DNA of 64,000 bases from JAOPZW01 sp036379935 (GCA_036379935.1 DASVFT010000168.1:1-64000); one strand, 5' to 3'; positions 1 to 9,025 are shown, counted from the stretch's first letter. Numbers and translations: made by a program. The notes: generated by a model not told the origin, from the sequence alone.

Positions 1-11
1 GCGCCGGATAA

Positions 12-39
12 GCGTCGGTTTCCGGGGCTAAACCGACGC
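12..39. repeat. perfect inverted repeat, 10-bp arms
   Basis: GCGTCGGTTT (12-21) and AAACCGACGC (30-39) are exact reverse complements around an 8-nt loop. No T-tract follows on either strand, so this could be a terminator of a gene left of the window or a protein-binding palindrome. The pairing is seen; the role is unknown. Confidence 0.6.
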
Positions 40-92
40 AGTTCGCGAACGGCGCCCGTCAGGCACCGACGCCGGAGAGAACACGCGCGCTT

Positions 93-281
93 GCACCACC
101 GCAACCCGCACGGCTCCCCTCCCTCATTGCCCATCGCGACCAGCAACGCAGAGCAGGGACCGCAAGCCCGCTGGCGCGGACGCAGCACCCGCACCACCGC
201 AACCCGCACGGCCCCCTCCCTCATTGCCCATCGCGACCAGCAACGCAGAGCAGGGGACCGCGAGCCCGCTGGCGCGGACGC
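93..281. repeat. imperfect direct tandem repeat, ~97-98-bp period
   Basis: About 90 bases starting at 93 recur at 191 with a few substitutions and single-base length changes: both copies begin GCACCACCGCAACCCGCACGG and both end GGCGCGGACGC. No protein is supported across it. It is non-coding by appearance and of unknown function. Confidence 0.75.
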
Positions 282-436
282 AAGCACCGAACGGCCCGCC
301 GCCGCCGCTGGGCTGGATGGCCTACGCGCTGCCGTCGGCAACGGGCGTGGGATCGTCGCTGGCTGAGGCTTTCGCGCTGGCGCGCGCCGCGAGCGGGTAG
401 ACCGCTGAGGATCGACCACGAGCCCCAGGAGGAGAC

Positions 437-673
437 ATGGCGACCTGCGAGGTGTGCGGCAACGACTACGACAAGGCCTTCGAGGTCACCCAGGCGGGCG
501 AGACCCACACGTTCGACTCGTTCGAGTGCGCGATCCATGCCCTCGCGCCGACCTGCGAGCACTGCGGCTGCCGGATCATCGGCCACGGCCTCGAGGCCGG
601 AGGCCGCATCTTCTGCTGCGCGCACTGCGCCGAGCACTCGGGCGTGGCGGGGCTGACCGACCGCAGCGACTAG
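437..673 (+). CDS. small cysteine-rich metal-binding protein (metallothionein/zinc-ribbon type)
   Basis: 78 residues. Two Cys pairs near residues 5-8 (CEVC) and 40-43 (CEHC), plus CG-C, a late CCAHC and several His, suggest one or two structural metal sites; role otherwise unknown. Small proteins of this shape, starting with an ATCEVCGN-like motif, are widespread in actinobacteria and are usually annotated as metallothionein-like or hypothetical. AGGAGG lies 5-10 bases before the ATG, which fixes the start. The gene converges on the DedA gene and their stop codons overlap by four bases. It has no operon partner on its strand. Confidence 0.8.
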   Translation: MATCEVCGNDYDKAFEVTQAGETHTFDSFECAIHALAPTCEHCGCRIIGHGLEAGGRIFCCAHCAEHSGVAGLTDRSD

Positions 674-1416
674 GCCGCACGGCGCCGGGCCTGGCGGCGC
701 GCCCGCAGGGCCAGGAGCACGGTGGCCACGACCGCCAGGGCCAGCGCGCCGTGCGCGAGGTGGTGAGCGGCGCTGGCGAACGAGCGATGGAAGGCGTACC
801 CAACAAGGGTGAAGGTGGCCGTCCACGTCGCGGTGCCGAGCAGGCTCCAGGGTAGGAAGCCGCGCAGCCGCAGTCGTGACGCGCCGGCCAGGAAGGGCGC
901 GACCGCACGCACGATCCCGACGAAGCGTCCGATGAGGATCGCCTTGGCGCCGTGGCGCGCGAAGAAGCACTCGACGCGCTGCAGGCGGGCCGGCGTGACG
1001 CCGAGCCGCGGCCCGCGCGAGAGCAGGAAGCGCCGGCCCAGCCGCTGCCCGAGGAGGAAGCTCGTGAGGTCACCCAGCGCAGCGGCGGCCCACGCCACCA
1101 CGAGGATGAGGCCGAGGTCGACGCCGCCCTCGGCGGCTACGACGCCACCGAGCACGATGGCCGTCTCGCCCGGCGCGATCAGGCCGACGAAGGCGGCCGT
1201 CTCCAGGAAGGCGAGGCCGGCGACGAGCAGGTAGGTCCACGCGCCGAGGCTGTCGGAGAGGTCGGTGAGCGCGGTCTCCAGGTCGGGAGGCTCGATCAGC
1301 CCGGCGGTGACGGCGGCCAGCGCCGCGGCGGCCAGGACGCCGGCGGCGAGCAGCCCGCGCGGCACGCCGTGCCACGCCCGGGGCGTGGACGGCGCTGTGG
1401 CCAGCCGCGGGTTCAT
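670..1416 (-). CDS. DedA/SNARE-associated family membrane protein
   Basis: 248 residues with several hydrophobic helices and the DedA pattern: a re-entrant segment with FVGLIAPGE, a GDLTSFLLGQRLG stretch, an RFVGIVRAVAPFLAG motif and a basic C-terminal tail. The family is involved in membrane homeostasis and is proposed to flip lipid carriers such as undecaprenyl phosphate; the substrate cannot be told from sequence. The ATG overlaps the stop of the upstream LPG-synthase-like gene (ATGA, 1413-1416), so the two are probably translationally coupled. The open frame runs further upstream, but that part is antisense-type sequence lying within the upstream gene. Confidence 0.88.
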   Translation of the reverse strand: MNPRLATAPSTPRAWHGVPRGLLAAGVLAAAALAAVTAGLIEPPDLETALTDLSDSLGAWTYLLVAGLAFLETAAFVGLIAPGETAIVLGGVVAAEGGVDLGLILVVAWAAAALGDLTSFLLGQRLGRRFLLSRGPRLGVTPARLQRVECFFARHGAKAILIGRFVGIVRAVAPFLAGASRLRLRGFLPWSLLGTATWTATFTLVGYAFHRSFASAAHHLAHGALALAVVATVLLALRARRQARRRAA

Positions 1417-2639
1417 GCCGGGATGGGGACCGGTGGTCGGGCGCAGGAGGCCGGCCCGGGCCGCGCCGGGCCCGCGGGGCGGGCGCAGGGGGCCGGTGCG
1501 GGCCGCGTGGGGACCGCGGGCCGGGTGCAGGCGGCTGGCGCGGGGCGCGTCGGGACCGCACTCGGCAGCGACCCGACGGGCGGCGCCACGGCCGCGTCGG
1601 AAAGCCCGGCTTCGTCGCGGCCCCAGCGGGCGACGGTCCTGCGCAGGCCGCTCAGGGCTGCCAGGCCGGCTGGCGCGGGCAGCCAGATCGCCACGCAGCG
1701 GTAGGCGAGCACGGAGACCAGCGCGAGGTCCGCCGCCACGCCCGAGGCGACGAGGATGCCGACCATGCCGCCGCTCACGGCGCCCGGCACCGGCACCGTG
1801 TTGCCGACCTGTCCGACGAAGTAGGCGAGCGCGAGCAGCGCGAGCGAGGGCGGTGCGCCGAAGGCGTGCAGCATCGCCCACAGCACGGCGGCGTCACACG
1901 CCCACCACGCGGCCGCCCCCAGCAGTCGGGGATCGGCCGCGCGCACGAGGCGCAGACCGTCGCGGACGGCCTCGCCGGCCAGCGCCGCGGCGCGGCCCAT
2001 GCGTCCGCTGGCTCGGCCGTCGCGCGGCGCGACGGCGCCCAGCGAGAGGGCGATCACGATCACCAGCGCGGCGCCCACGGCCGGCACCACGCTCAGCGCC
2101 AGCGGGCCGTGACGGCGTGCCAGGCCGAGCGCAAGCGCCGTCCCCGCGGCCACGATGGCGACGAGGAAGACCGAGTAGAGGACGATGAGGAACGTCATCA
2201 GCGTGCGCGTCGCGCGGCGCGAGCCCATGCCGGTCCGCCGCAGGGCCCAGAGCGTCAGCGCGGCGCCGCCCACGCCGGCGGTCGGCAGCAGCCGCGTGGC
2301 CGCCGCGCCGCCGAGCGTGACCTGGGTGCTCTCGCGCAGCCCGAGGCGCGGCGTCGCGCGCCCGCCCACCAGCCACAGCAGCGCGATGTAGCCGCCGAAG
2401 GACGCCAGCTCGCTCACGGCCGCGACCGCCACCCAGCGTGGATCGGCGTCGAGCGCCCGGCGCAGCGCATCGGCGAAGGCCTGGAGCGGCCCACCGGCGA
2501 GGATGAGCGCCGCCGCGGCAAGCGCGGCGAACGCGGCGGGCACGGCGGCACGGCGCGCCAGCGCCCGGGCCTCGAACGCCGGCAGGCTCATCTCGGCGGG
2601 CGAGAGGGCGTCGGCGGCTGGGTGGGAACGGTGGGCCAT
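1413..2639 (-). CDS. lysylphosphatidylglycerol synthase-type transmembrane protein (UPF0104)
   Basis: 408 residues. About eight hydrophobic helices make the LPG_synthase_TM fold, with a conserved GNTVPVPGAVSGG-like loop near residues 290-305. There is no C-terminal catalytic aminoacyl-transferase domain, so it is the flippase-like membrane half only; lipid export is a family-based inference. After about residue 350 the protein ends in an unusual Pro/Ala/Arg tail with repeated APxxCxRP units and four cysteines, absent from typical members. Stop and start overlap with the DedA gene. A run of 205 bases separates it from the encapsulin gene upstream. Confidence 0.85.
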   Translation of the reverse strand: MAHRSHPAADALSPAEMSLPAFEARALARRAAVPAAFAALAAAALILAGGPLQAFADALRRALDADPRWVAVAAVSELASFGGYIALLWLVGGRATPRLGLRESTQVTLGGAAATRLLPTAGVGGAALTLWALRRTGMGSRRATRTLMTFLIVLYSVFLVAIVAAGTALALGLARRHGPLALSVVPAVGAALVIVIALSLGAVAPRDGRASGRMGRAAALAGEAVRDGLRLVRAADPRLLGAAAWWACDAAVLWAMLHAFGAPPSLALLALAYFVGQVGNTVPVPGAVSGGMVGILVASGVAADLALVSVLAYRCVAIWLPAPAGLAALSGLRRTVARWGRDEAGLSDAAVAPPVGSLPSAVPTRPAPAACTRPAVPTRPAPAPCARPAGPARPGPASCARPPVPIPA

Positions 2640-2784
2640 GGTGATAAGTCGCGCGGCGCCTCCCAGCGTTTCGCTGTGCCCTTCTACGTCGCGGCGCCCG
2701 AAGCGGATGCATGCGATGAGACGGTCGCCGCCGAGTATCCGGCGGCGACCGCGACAGCGCAGCGGAGCTATCCGCAGGGCGGTG

Positions 2785-2850
2785 GTACGGCGAGCCGCAC
2801 CCGGCGCCCTCAGGGTGGAGGTACGGCGGCCGCACCCGGCGCCCTCATGG
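2785..2850. repeat. two-copy direct repeat, 36-bp period
   Basis: A ~30-base unit starting GTACGGCG and ending CGGCGCCCTCA occurs at 2785 and again at 2821 with a few differences. It fills most of the 205-base gap between the encapsulin gene and the LPG-synthase-like gene and just enters the 3' end of the encapsulin gene. Function unknown. Confidence 0.6.
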
Positions 2851-3648
2851 CGTCAGCGCCAGCGCGGCCTCCGGCGTGGCCACCCGGAAGGTGAAGCTCT
2901 CCTCCAGGTAGAGGCGCACCTCGTCGGCGTCGTGGTCCTCGTAGCCGACGGAGAGGTCCTGACCCGCCTCGAAGAGGAAGTCGCCGCCGCGCAGGCTCAC
3001 CACCGCCGCGCCGTCGACGCCTGGCGCCCAGACAAGCGGCCCGCCGAGGATCTTGCGCAGGTGGTCGAAGAGCAGGTACCCGCCGTGCTCGGTGGTCTCC
3101 AGCACGCGGGTGTAGGCCTCGGGCCCGAGCGCCAGGCCGTAGGGGCCGTCGATGCCGGCGGCCAGCATCGCCTCCACGGCGCTCGCCACGTGGCGCGGAT
3201 AGCGCTCGCAGTCGTCGCCGAGCGCGATCGTGTCGTGCGGGGAGGCAGCGGCGAGGCCGGCGATGCCGGCGGCGTCCCAGCCGTGGAAGACGGCGCGGTT
3301 CTCGGCGGTCGCGATCTGACGCGCCGCCGCGTCGAGCGGCGCGAGGTCGACGTCCTCGGCGCCGCGATCGGCGTCGCGCAGCTCCGCGCGCGAAAGCGCG
3401 AAGGGCGCGCGCAGCTCGATCACGGCCAGCACGCGCCGCTGTGCGGCGTCCACGCCGTCGACGGGCGCACCGTCCAGCGCTTGCGTGCGACCGAGGTTGG
3501 TGGCCGAGTACTGCCAGCCGTGCGGGCCGGCGAAGTCGACGAGCTTGCGGGCGGCCAGCGCCGGCGTCAGCCGCTCGCGCGCCTCTTCGTCGATGACCTC
3601 CCAGCCGGCCTCGGTGATCGGCGCGTGCTCGCGCAGCAGGTGGCTCAC
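2845..3648 (-). CDS. encapsulin nanocompartment shell protein (family 1)
   Basis: 267 residues, the usual length for family-1 encapsulins (HK97-fold shell protein). It opens with LLREHAPITEAGW and has a KLVDFAGPHGW motif near residue 40, then the long E-loop region and the ...LYLEESFTFR ending typical of the family. It self-assembles into a protein cage that encloses cargo. The GTG start overlaps the stop of the cargo gene (GTGA, 3645-3648), which argues for this start rather than an upstream one. Cargo and shell are made from one message; the cargo is the encapsulated ferritin just upstream, implying iron oxidation and storage. Confidence 0.93.
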   Translation of the reverse strand: MSHLLREHAPITEAGWEVIDEEARERLTPALAARKLVDFAGPHGWQYSATNLGRTQALDGAPVDGVDAAQRRVLAVIELRAPFALSRAELRDADRGAEDVDLAPLDAAARQIATAENRAVFHGWDAAGIAGLAAASPHDTIALGDDCERYPRHVASAVEAMLAAGIDGPYGLALGPEAYTRVLETTEHGGYLLFDHLRKILGGPLVWAPGVDGAAVVSLRGGDFLFEAGQDLSVGYEDHDADEVRLYLEESFTFRVATPEAALALTP

Positions 3649-4037
3649 GAGCCGCCTCCCCTCAGGCTGCCGATGCCCAGCGACGCGGCGCCGGCCACGG
3701 GGGCGCCGCGCTCGGCCTCCCCCTCCACCGCCTCCTCCTCGGCCTCCTCCCCGTGCTCGACGATGTCGCCCTCCTGGAAGAGGATGCCCTCGGCGATCTC
3801 GCGCCACAGCGGCGTGCGCCGCAGCAGGAACTCGAGGTCCATGCAGAAGTGCTTGAACTCCTCGCCCTGGGCGTCGCGCATGATCGCGCGCGCCTCGCGG
3901 TCGCCCTCGACGGCCATACGCTGCTCGTACCAGCCGATCGCCTCGGCTTCCTCGGTCAGCGACGCGCACATCCGCGCGAAGGTCCGCGTGTCGGCCGGAA
4001 GCTCGTCAGCCGGCTCGTGGTACTGGTCGAAGCCCAT
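3645..4037 (-). CDS. encapsulated ferritin-like cargo protein (EncFtn)
   Basis: 130 residues. The N-terminal HEPADEL and EEAEAIGWYEQR motifs and a later EEFKH motif supply the Glu/Trp/Glu/His set seen at the EncFtn di-iron ferroxidase site (about E32, W36, E60, H63). A flexible acidic linker leads to a C-terminal SLGIGSLR peptide, the canonical encapsulin cargo-loading signal. It should oxidise Fe(II) inside the shell. I prefer the ATG at 4037 because the homology begins there; an in-frame ATG at 4055 adds six residues, and neither has a clear ribosome site. Overlaps the shell gene by four bases. Confidence 0.93.
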   Translation of the reverse strand: MGFDQYHEPADELPADTRTFARMCASLTEEAEAIGWYEQRMAVEGDREARAIMRDAQGEEFKHFCMDLEFLLRRTPLWREIAEGILFQEGDIVEHGEEAEEEAVEGEAERGAPVAGAASLGIGSLRGGGS

Positions 4038-4082
4038 AGCGGCATCTTGGCGCACGGCGCATGCGGGCGCCGCTGCCCCTCC

Positions 4083-4610
4083 TCACCTCTGCTCGCCCAG
4101 GAACGCGTCGACGGCCTGCACCGTGCCGGCCCGCTCCCCGCCGCCGTCGTGCATCAGCACGATCTCCCCGCCCTTCGCCGCCGCGATGCGCGCGTGGACG
4201 ACGTCGGGTCCCGGCATCTGCCAGTCCTCGGTGTCGACGTCCCACAGCATCTGGCGCATCCCCAGGTCGCTGGCGACGCACTCGACGGTGGGGTCGGTAT
4301 CGCCGAACGGCGGCCGGAACAGCTCCGGTTCGCGCCCGATGGCGGCGACGATCGCGGCGCTCGTGCGCTCGAGCTGCTCGCGGATGTCCTCCTCGCTCAA
4401 CGACGGCAGCCGCGGGTGATCCCACGAGTGGTTGCCGATCGCATGGCCCTCCTCGGCGGCGCGCCGCACCGTCGCGGCCCGTCGCGCCACGAGCTCGCCG
4501 ACGACGAAGAACGTCGCCCGCACCTCGTGGCGCCGCAGGACGTCGAGCAGCTCGTCGGTGAAGGGTCCGGGCCCGTCGTCGAAGGTGAGGTCGGGTAGGC
4601 GCCGGCTCAC
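4083..4610 (-). CDS. polysaccharide deacetylase (NodB homology domain)
   Basis: About 175 residues from a GTG at 4610. The NodB motifs are all present: LTFDDGPG (catalytic base and metal Asp), GNHSWDHP (the HxxxH metal ligands), RPPFGDTD, and LMHDGGG near the end. This is a metal-dependent carbohydrate esterase acting on N-acetylated sugars such as peptidoglycan or chitin oligomers. No signal peptide or membrane anchor is visible, which is unusual for a cell-wall enzyme. It lies 45 bases upstream of the ferritin gene, same strand, with a short CGGCGC/GCGCCG hairpin (4055-4072) in the gap, so cotranscription is possible but not certain. Confidence 0.85.
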   Translation of the reverse strand: MSRRLPDLTFDDGPGPFTDELLDVLRRHEVRATFFVVGELVARRAATVRRAAEEGHAIGNHSWDHPRLPSLSEEDIREQLERTSAAIVAAIGREPELFRPPFGDTDPTVECVASDLGMRQMLWDVDTEDWQMPGPDVVHARIAAAKGGEIVLMHDGGGERAGTVQAVDAFLGEQR

Positions 4611-4659
4611 GCCACGAACGCTAGCGGCGGGCGGCGCCGCGCGGCCCGCGCGCCGGCGA

Positions 4660-5346
4660 TCAGCTCTTGACGATGATCTTCTTGGCGCGCAGGGTCGGCA
4701 CCGGCGTGCCGTCCTCGTCCTGCTGCCACTTGGCGGGCCGCAGGAGCTTGCCGACGACCACGACGGCGTCGGCGTCGTCGAGTGCGGTTGCCATGGCATC
4801 GCCGGTGAGGCGGTGATGGTCGGCGTCGAAGACGCGGGTGCGGGGCGACACGAGCACGCGGGCGTCCTCGCCGACGACCGCGTCGTCCTGGCTGGCGAAG
4901 CGGCGGGGGAGTTTGACGAAGCGGTCGGCGGTGAAGTCGAGGACGCCGTCCTCGAAGCCGCCGGCCGAGCCGGCGATGCGCCAGACGCGGTTCAGGAAGC
5001 CGGCCTGGAGGCGCGGCGCGTCGCCGTGCTGGGCGCGCTCGCCCCGGTCGTCGTCCGTGCCGTCGGCCGCCGGCTGCTGGTCGTCGTTGGGCGGGGCGCC
5101 CTCGTCGTCTCTCGTCGCCGGGCAGCGCTTGCCGTCGAGCGGCGGCGTCAGCGTCGCGCCGCTGACGCACGTCACGCTGGCCACGCCGCCGTGCTCCCGG
5201 CACACGGGCGGCGAGAGCGGCGGCGTCAGAGTGGTGCCATCGCCGCAGGTGAGGTGGTCGACGGCCGGTGCATGGTCCTCGGCCGGCGCCAGGGCGGGCA
5301 GGGCGAGGCAGGCGGCCGCGACGGCGGCGACGGCGATCTTGAGCAT
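4660..5346 (-). CDS. secreted protein with Cys-containing repeats and a DUF5666-like C-terminus
   Basis: 228 residues. Residues 1-22 form a clear signal peptide ending around ALAPA. Two similar segments follow, each with Cys, G(T/A)TLTPPL and a closing Cys, then an acidic linker, and a C-terminal part (VVVVGKLL...AKKIIV) that resembles the DUF5666 beta-barrel domain. Function unknown. Same strand as the deacetylase, 49 bases upstream of it, so it may head the group containing the encapsulin genes. The ATG is chosen because the signal peptide begins there. Confidence 0.7.
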   Translation of the reverse strand: MLKIAVAAVAAACLALPALAPAEDHAPAVDHLTCGDGTTLTPPLSPPVCREHGGVASVTCVSGATLTPPLDGKRCPATRDDEGAPPNDDQQPAADGTDDDRGERAQHGDAPRLQAGFLNRVWRIAGSAGGFEDGVLDFTADRFVKLPRRFASQDDAVVGEDARVLVSPRTRVFDADHHRLTGDAMATALDDADAVVVVGKLLRPAKWQQDEDGTPVPTLRAKKIIVKS

Positions 5347-5464
5347 GGTCGCCCATCGGCGCTCGCGGCCGGCCGGGCGAACGCGCGCGCCCCGCCTCCG
5401 ACGGATGTATGACGCACTCGCCACAGAAGTGACGACCGTCGGAGAACGCCGACCTGTGCAGCGG

Positions 5465-5478
5465 GCGAGCCGGCTCGC
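5465..5478. promoter_or_regulatory. 14-bp perfect palindrome in divergent intergenic region
   Basis: GCGAGCCGGCTCGC is its own reverse complement. It lies between the minus-strand secreted protein gene and the plus-strand ABC importer operon, where an operator would be expected. Symmetry is seen; regulator binding is inference, and GC-rich DNA yields such palindromes by chance more often than balanced DNA. Confidence 0.35.
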
Positions 5479-5548
5479 TAGCGTTCTCGCACTCGAACCC
5501 GCCACAGAGGTCGCCCGCGGGGCGCCGGGGGGTGCGAGACGAGGGAGG

Positions 5549-6562
<1,014 letters not shown>

Positions 6563-6566
6563 CCGC

Positions 6567-7304
6567 ATGCTCGGCCAGCTCGCGCCTCCCATCGCGCAGG
6601 GTGGCGGCCCGATCATCCCGACCTTCAACAAGGGCTCGAGCTGCGTGCGCGAGAATCGCCAGTTCTGCTGGGACTGGTTCTCCAGTCACTGGAGCAGCAC
6701 CTTCCAGCCGCGGCTCGTCGAGCACATCGAGCTCACCGTGCTGGCGGTCGGCATCGGCTTCGCCATCGCACTGGCCGCCGCGCTCGTCGCCTACCGCTGG
6801 GACTGGTTCGACACCCCGGCCACCGGGGTCTTCGCCCTCCTCTACACGATCCCCAGCCTGGCCTTCTTCCAGCTCATGGTGCCCTTCACCGGGCTGACGC
6901 GCCTGAGCGCCGAGATCGCGCTGGTCTCCTACACGCTGCTCATCTTGTTCCGCAACATCCTCACGGGCCTGCGCGAGGTGCCCGCCGACGCGCTCGAGGC
7001 GGCGCAGGCCATGGGCCTCACCCGTCGCCAGACGCTCATGCGCGTCGAGCTGCCCCTCGCGCTGCCGGCCATCATGGCCGGCGTGCGGGTGGCCACGGTG
7101 ACCACGATCAGCCTCGCCACCGTCGCCGCCTTCATCGGCGTCGGCGGGCTCGGCGAGCCGATCTTCAACGCCATCCAGGACGGCTTCAAGACGCAGTTCC
7201 TGGCCGCCGGGGTGCTGGCCGTCCTGCTCGCCCTCGTCACTGACGCGCTCCTCGTCGTCCTCCAGCGACTGCTCACGCCGTGGGCGCGGGTCAGGCTGAG
7301 CTGA
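6567..7304 (+). CDS. quaternary-amine ABC importer, permease subunit 1
   Basis: 245 residues with about five to six helices and the BPD_transp_1 EAA loop (EAAQAMGLTRRQ). Pairs with the second permease in an OpuCB/OpuCD arrangement. The N-terminal ~50 residues, with Cys and Trp (SSCVRENRQFCWDW), precede the first helix and probably lie outside the membrane or on its surface. Four bases after the ATPase gene and one base before the next permease, so strictly cotranscribed. Confidence 0.92.
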   Translation: MLGQLAPPIAQGGGPIIPTFNKGSSCVRENRQFCWDWFSSHWSSTFQPRLVEHIELTVLAVGIGFAIALAAALVAYRWDWFDTPATGVFALLYTIPSLAFFQLMVPFTGLTRLSAEIALVSYTLLILFRNILTGLREVPADALEAAQAMGLTRRQTLMRVELPLALPAIMAGVRVATVTTISLATVAAFIGVGGLGEPIFNAIQDGFKTQFLAAGVLAVLLALVTDALLVVLQRLLTPWARVRLS

Positions 7305-7305
7305 C

Positions 7306-7995
7306 ATGCACGCGATCTCCGACGCGCTGAAGTTCATCGCCGACAACCCGCACTTCATGCTGACCAAGACGCTCGAGCACCTCGAGCTCTCGGGCGCCGC
7401 GATCGGCGTGGCCATCCTCATCGCGATCCCGCTCGGCGTGGTGCTCGGGCACCTGCACCGCGGCTCGTTCATCGCCATCAACGCGGCGAACGTCGGGCGG
7501 GCGCTGCCCAGCCTGGCCATCATCTCGATCGGCCTGGGCATCCTCGGCATCGGCTTCGTCAACGTGATGGTGGCGATGGTCGTGCTGGCCGTGCCGCCCA
7601 TGCTCACCAACGCGTACGTCGCGGTCGACGGCGTCGATCCCGATGCCGTCGAGGCGGCGCGGGCCGCGGGGATGACCCCGGCTCAGGTGCTGTGGAACGT
7701 CGAGATCCCGCTGGCCGTGAGCCTCATGTTCGCCGGGATCCGCACGGGCGCCGTCTACGTCATCGCCACCGCCACCCTCGCGGCGATCGGCGGGGGCGGA
7801 GGGCTCGGCGACGTGATCGTCAACCAGGCCAGCTACGGGACCGCCGGCGTCATCGCCGGCGCGCTGGCCGTCACCGCCCTGGCGTTCTTCGGAGAGGGGG
7901 TCTTCGCAGTGATCCAGCGGCTGCTGACGCCGAAGGCGCTGCGCCATGAGGAGGGCCCGGCCGACCTGCTCGCGCCGGCGATCGAGGGTACGTAA
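7306..7995 (+). CDS. quaternary-amine ABC importer, permease subunit 2
   Basis: 229 residues, BPD_transp_1 fold with EAA loop EAARAAGMTPAQ and conserved GGGGGLGDVIVNQ ending typical of OpuCD/OpuBD permeases. Forms the heteromeric channel with the preceding permease. One base separates the genes. A ribosome site AGGAG for the binding protein gene follows at 8004-8008. Confidence 0.92.
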   Translation: MHAISDALKFIADNPHFMLTKTLEHLELSGAAIGVAILIAIPLGVVLGHLHRGSFIAINAANVGRALPSLAIISIGLGILGIGFVNVMVAMVVLAVPPMLTNAYVAVDGVDPDAVEAARAAGMTPAQVLWNVEIPLAVSLMFAGIRTGAVYVIATATLAAIGGGGGLGDVIVNQASYGTAGVIAGALAVTALAFFGEGVFAVIQRLLTPKALRHEEGPADLLAPAIEGT

Positions 7996-8018
7996 GCCAT
8001 CAAGAGGAGCGAGATGCA

Positions 8019-8987
8019 ATGCGACGGAACCTGAGGCGGGTCGTCTGCGGCCTGCTGCTCCCCGCGAGCCTGGCGCTCGGCCTGGCCGCATGCGGCAGTG
8101 ACGACAAGAGCGACACGGGCGGCTCGGCCGCGACCAGCACCGCGTCCAGCGCACCGGCGCAGCCGGGCAAGGGCAAGCCGCCGGTCACGATCGGCACGAA
8201 GGACTTCACCGAGGAGTTCATCCTCGGCGAGCTTTACAAGGGCGCGCTCGAGGCCAAGGGCTACACGGTCGAGCTCAAGAAGAACATCGGCGCCACCGAG
8301 ATCATCGACACGGCGCTCACGAGCCACAAGATCGACGCCTACCCCGAGTACACGGGCGAGTCCGTGGCCACGGTGGCCAAGCGCAACGAGCCGGCCAAGA
8401 CCGCGGACGAGGAGTACCAGCTGGCCAAGCAGTTCTACGAGAGCCGCGGCCAGACGGTGAGCGAGCCGACGCCCTTCGAGGACGTCGATGCCATCGCGGC
8501 GACCAAGGCCTACGCGCAGAAGCACGGCCTGACCACGATGGAGGACCTCAAGAAGCTCGGCAGCTTCTCGCTCGGCGCGCGACCGGAGTTCAAGGCACGC
8601 CAGCAGGGCCTGGCGGGCATGAAGAAGGTCTACGGCATCACCAACGCGAAGTTCCGCCAGCTCGCCCTGGGCGTCCAGTACCAGGCCCTGGACACGGGCA
8701 AGGTCGACACGGCGAACATCTTCACCACCGACGCGCAGCTGGCCAGCGGCAAGTACACGGTGCTCAAGGACCCCAAGGGCGTCTTCGGCTTCCAGAACGT
8801 GGCCTTCGTCATCGACAAGGGCAAGCTCGCGCAGCTCGGCGGCGACCAGTTCATGGGCGTCATCAACGCCGTCAACAAGCTCCTGACGACCGACGCCATC
8901 ACGGCGATGAACAAGGCGGTCGCGATCGACAAGCAGGACGAGGCGACCGTGGCCAAGCAGTTCCTCCAGGCCAACAAGCTCGTCTGA
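8019..8987 (+). CDS. glycine betaine/choline-type substrate-binding lipoprotein
   Basis: 322 residues. A lipoprotein signal peptide ends in LGLAACGS, so Cys near residue 26 should be lipidated. The mature part has VTIGTKDFTEEFILGEL and YPEYTGE motifs, diagnostic of the OpuAC/QAT family that binds betaine, choline, carnitine or similar onium compounds in an aromatic box. Final gene of the importer operon. Tyr/Phe residues are plentiful, but the exact ligand cannot be read from sequence. A perfect hairpin (8999-9025) follows. Confidence 0.92.
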   Translation: MRRNLRRVVCGLLLPASLALGLAACGSDDKSDTGGSAATSTASSAPAQPGKGKPPVTIGTKDFTEEFILGELYKGALEAKGYTVELKKNIGATEIIDTALTSHKIDAYPEYTGESVATVAKRNEPAKTADEEYQLAKQFYESRGQTVSEPTPFEDVDAIAATKAYAQKHGLTTMEDLKKLGSFSLGARPEFKARQQGLAGMKKVYGITNAKFRQLALGVQYQALDTGKVDTANIFTTDAQLASGKYTVLKDPKGVFGFQNVAFVIDKGKLAQLGGDQFMGVINAVNKLLTTDAITAMNKAVAIDKQDEATVAKQFLQANKLV

Positions 8988-8998
8988 GGCGGCCCGCG

Positions 8999-9025
8999 GG
9001 CGGGCGCCGTCAGCCGGCGCCCGCC
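8999..9025. terminator. bidirectional terminator-like hairpin
   Basis: GGCGGGCGCCG and CGGCGCCCGCC form an 11-bp perfect stem around TCAGC. It sits between the convergent importer operon and the LysR gene, and its right arm and loop contain the last codons and stop of the LysR gene. No U-tract follows, which is common in GC-rich actinobacteria. Confidence 0.6.

Larger units (their letters stand above)
1..436. other. non-coding stretch before first gene
   Basis: I find no convincing gene here. Open frames exist on both strands but are low-complexity Arg/Pro/Ala translations of repeats with no ribosome site or recognisable domain. The stretch holds a perfect hairpin (12-39) and an imperfect tandem repeat (93-281), listed separately. 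The last bases before 437 carry AGGAGG, the ribosome site of the first gene. Confidence 0.6.

Noticed and set aside
91..366. Small open frame in the repeat region.
   Set aside because: Its translation just mirrors the tandem repeat and lacks a ribosome site.
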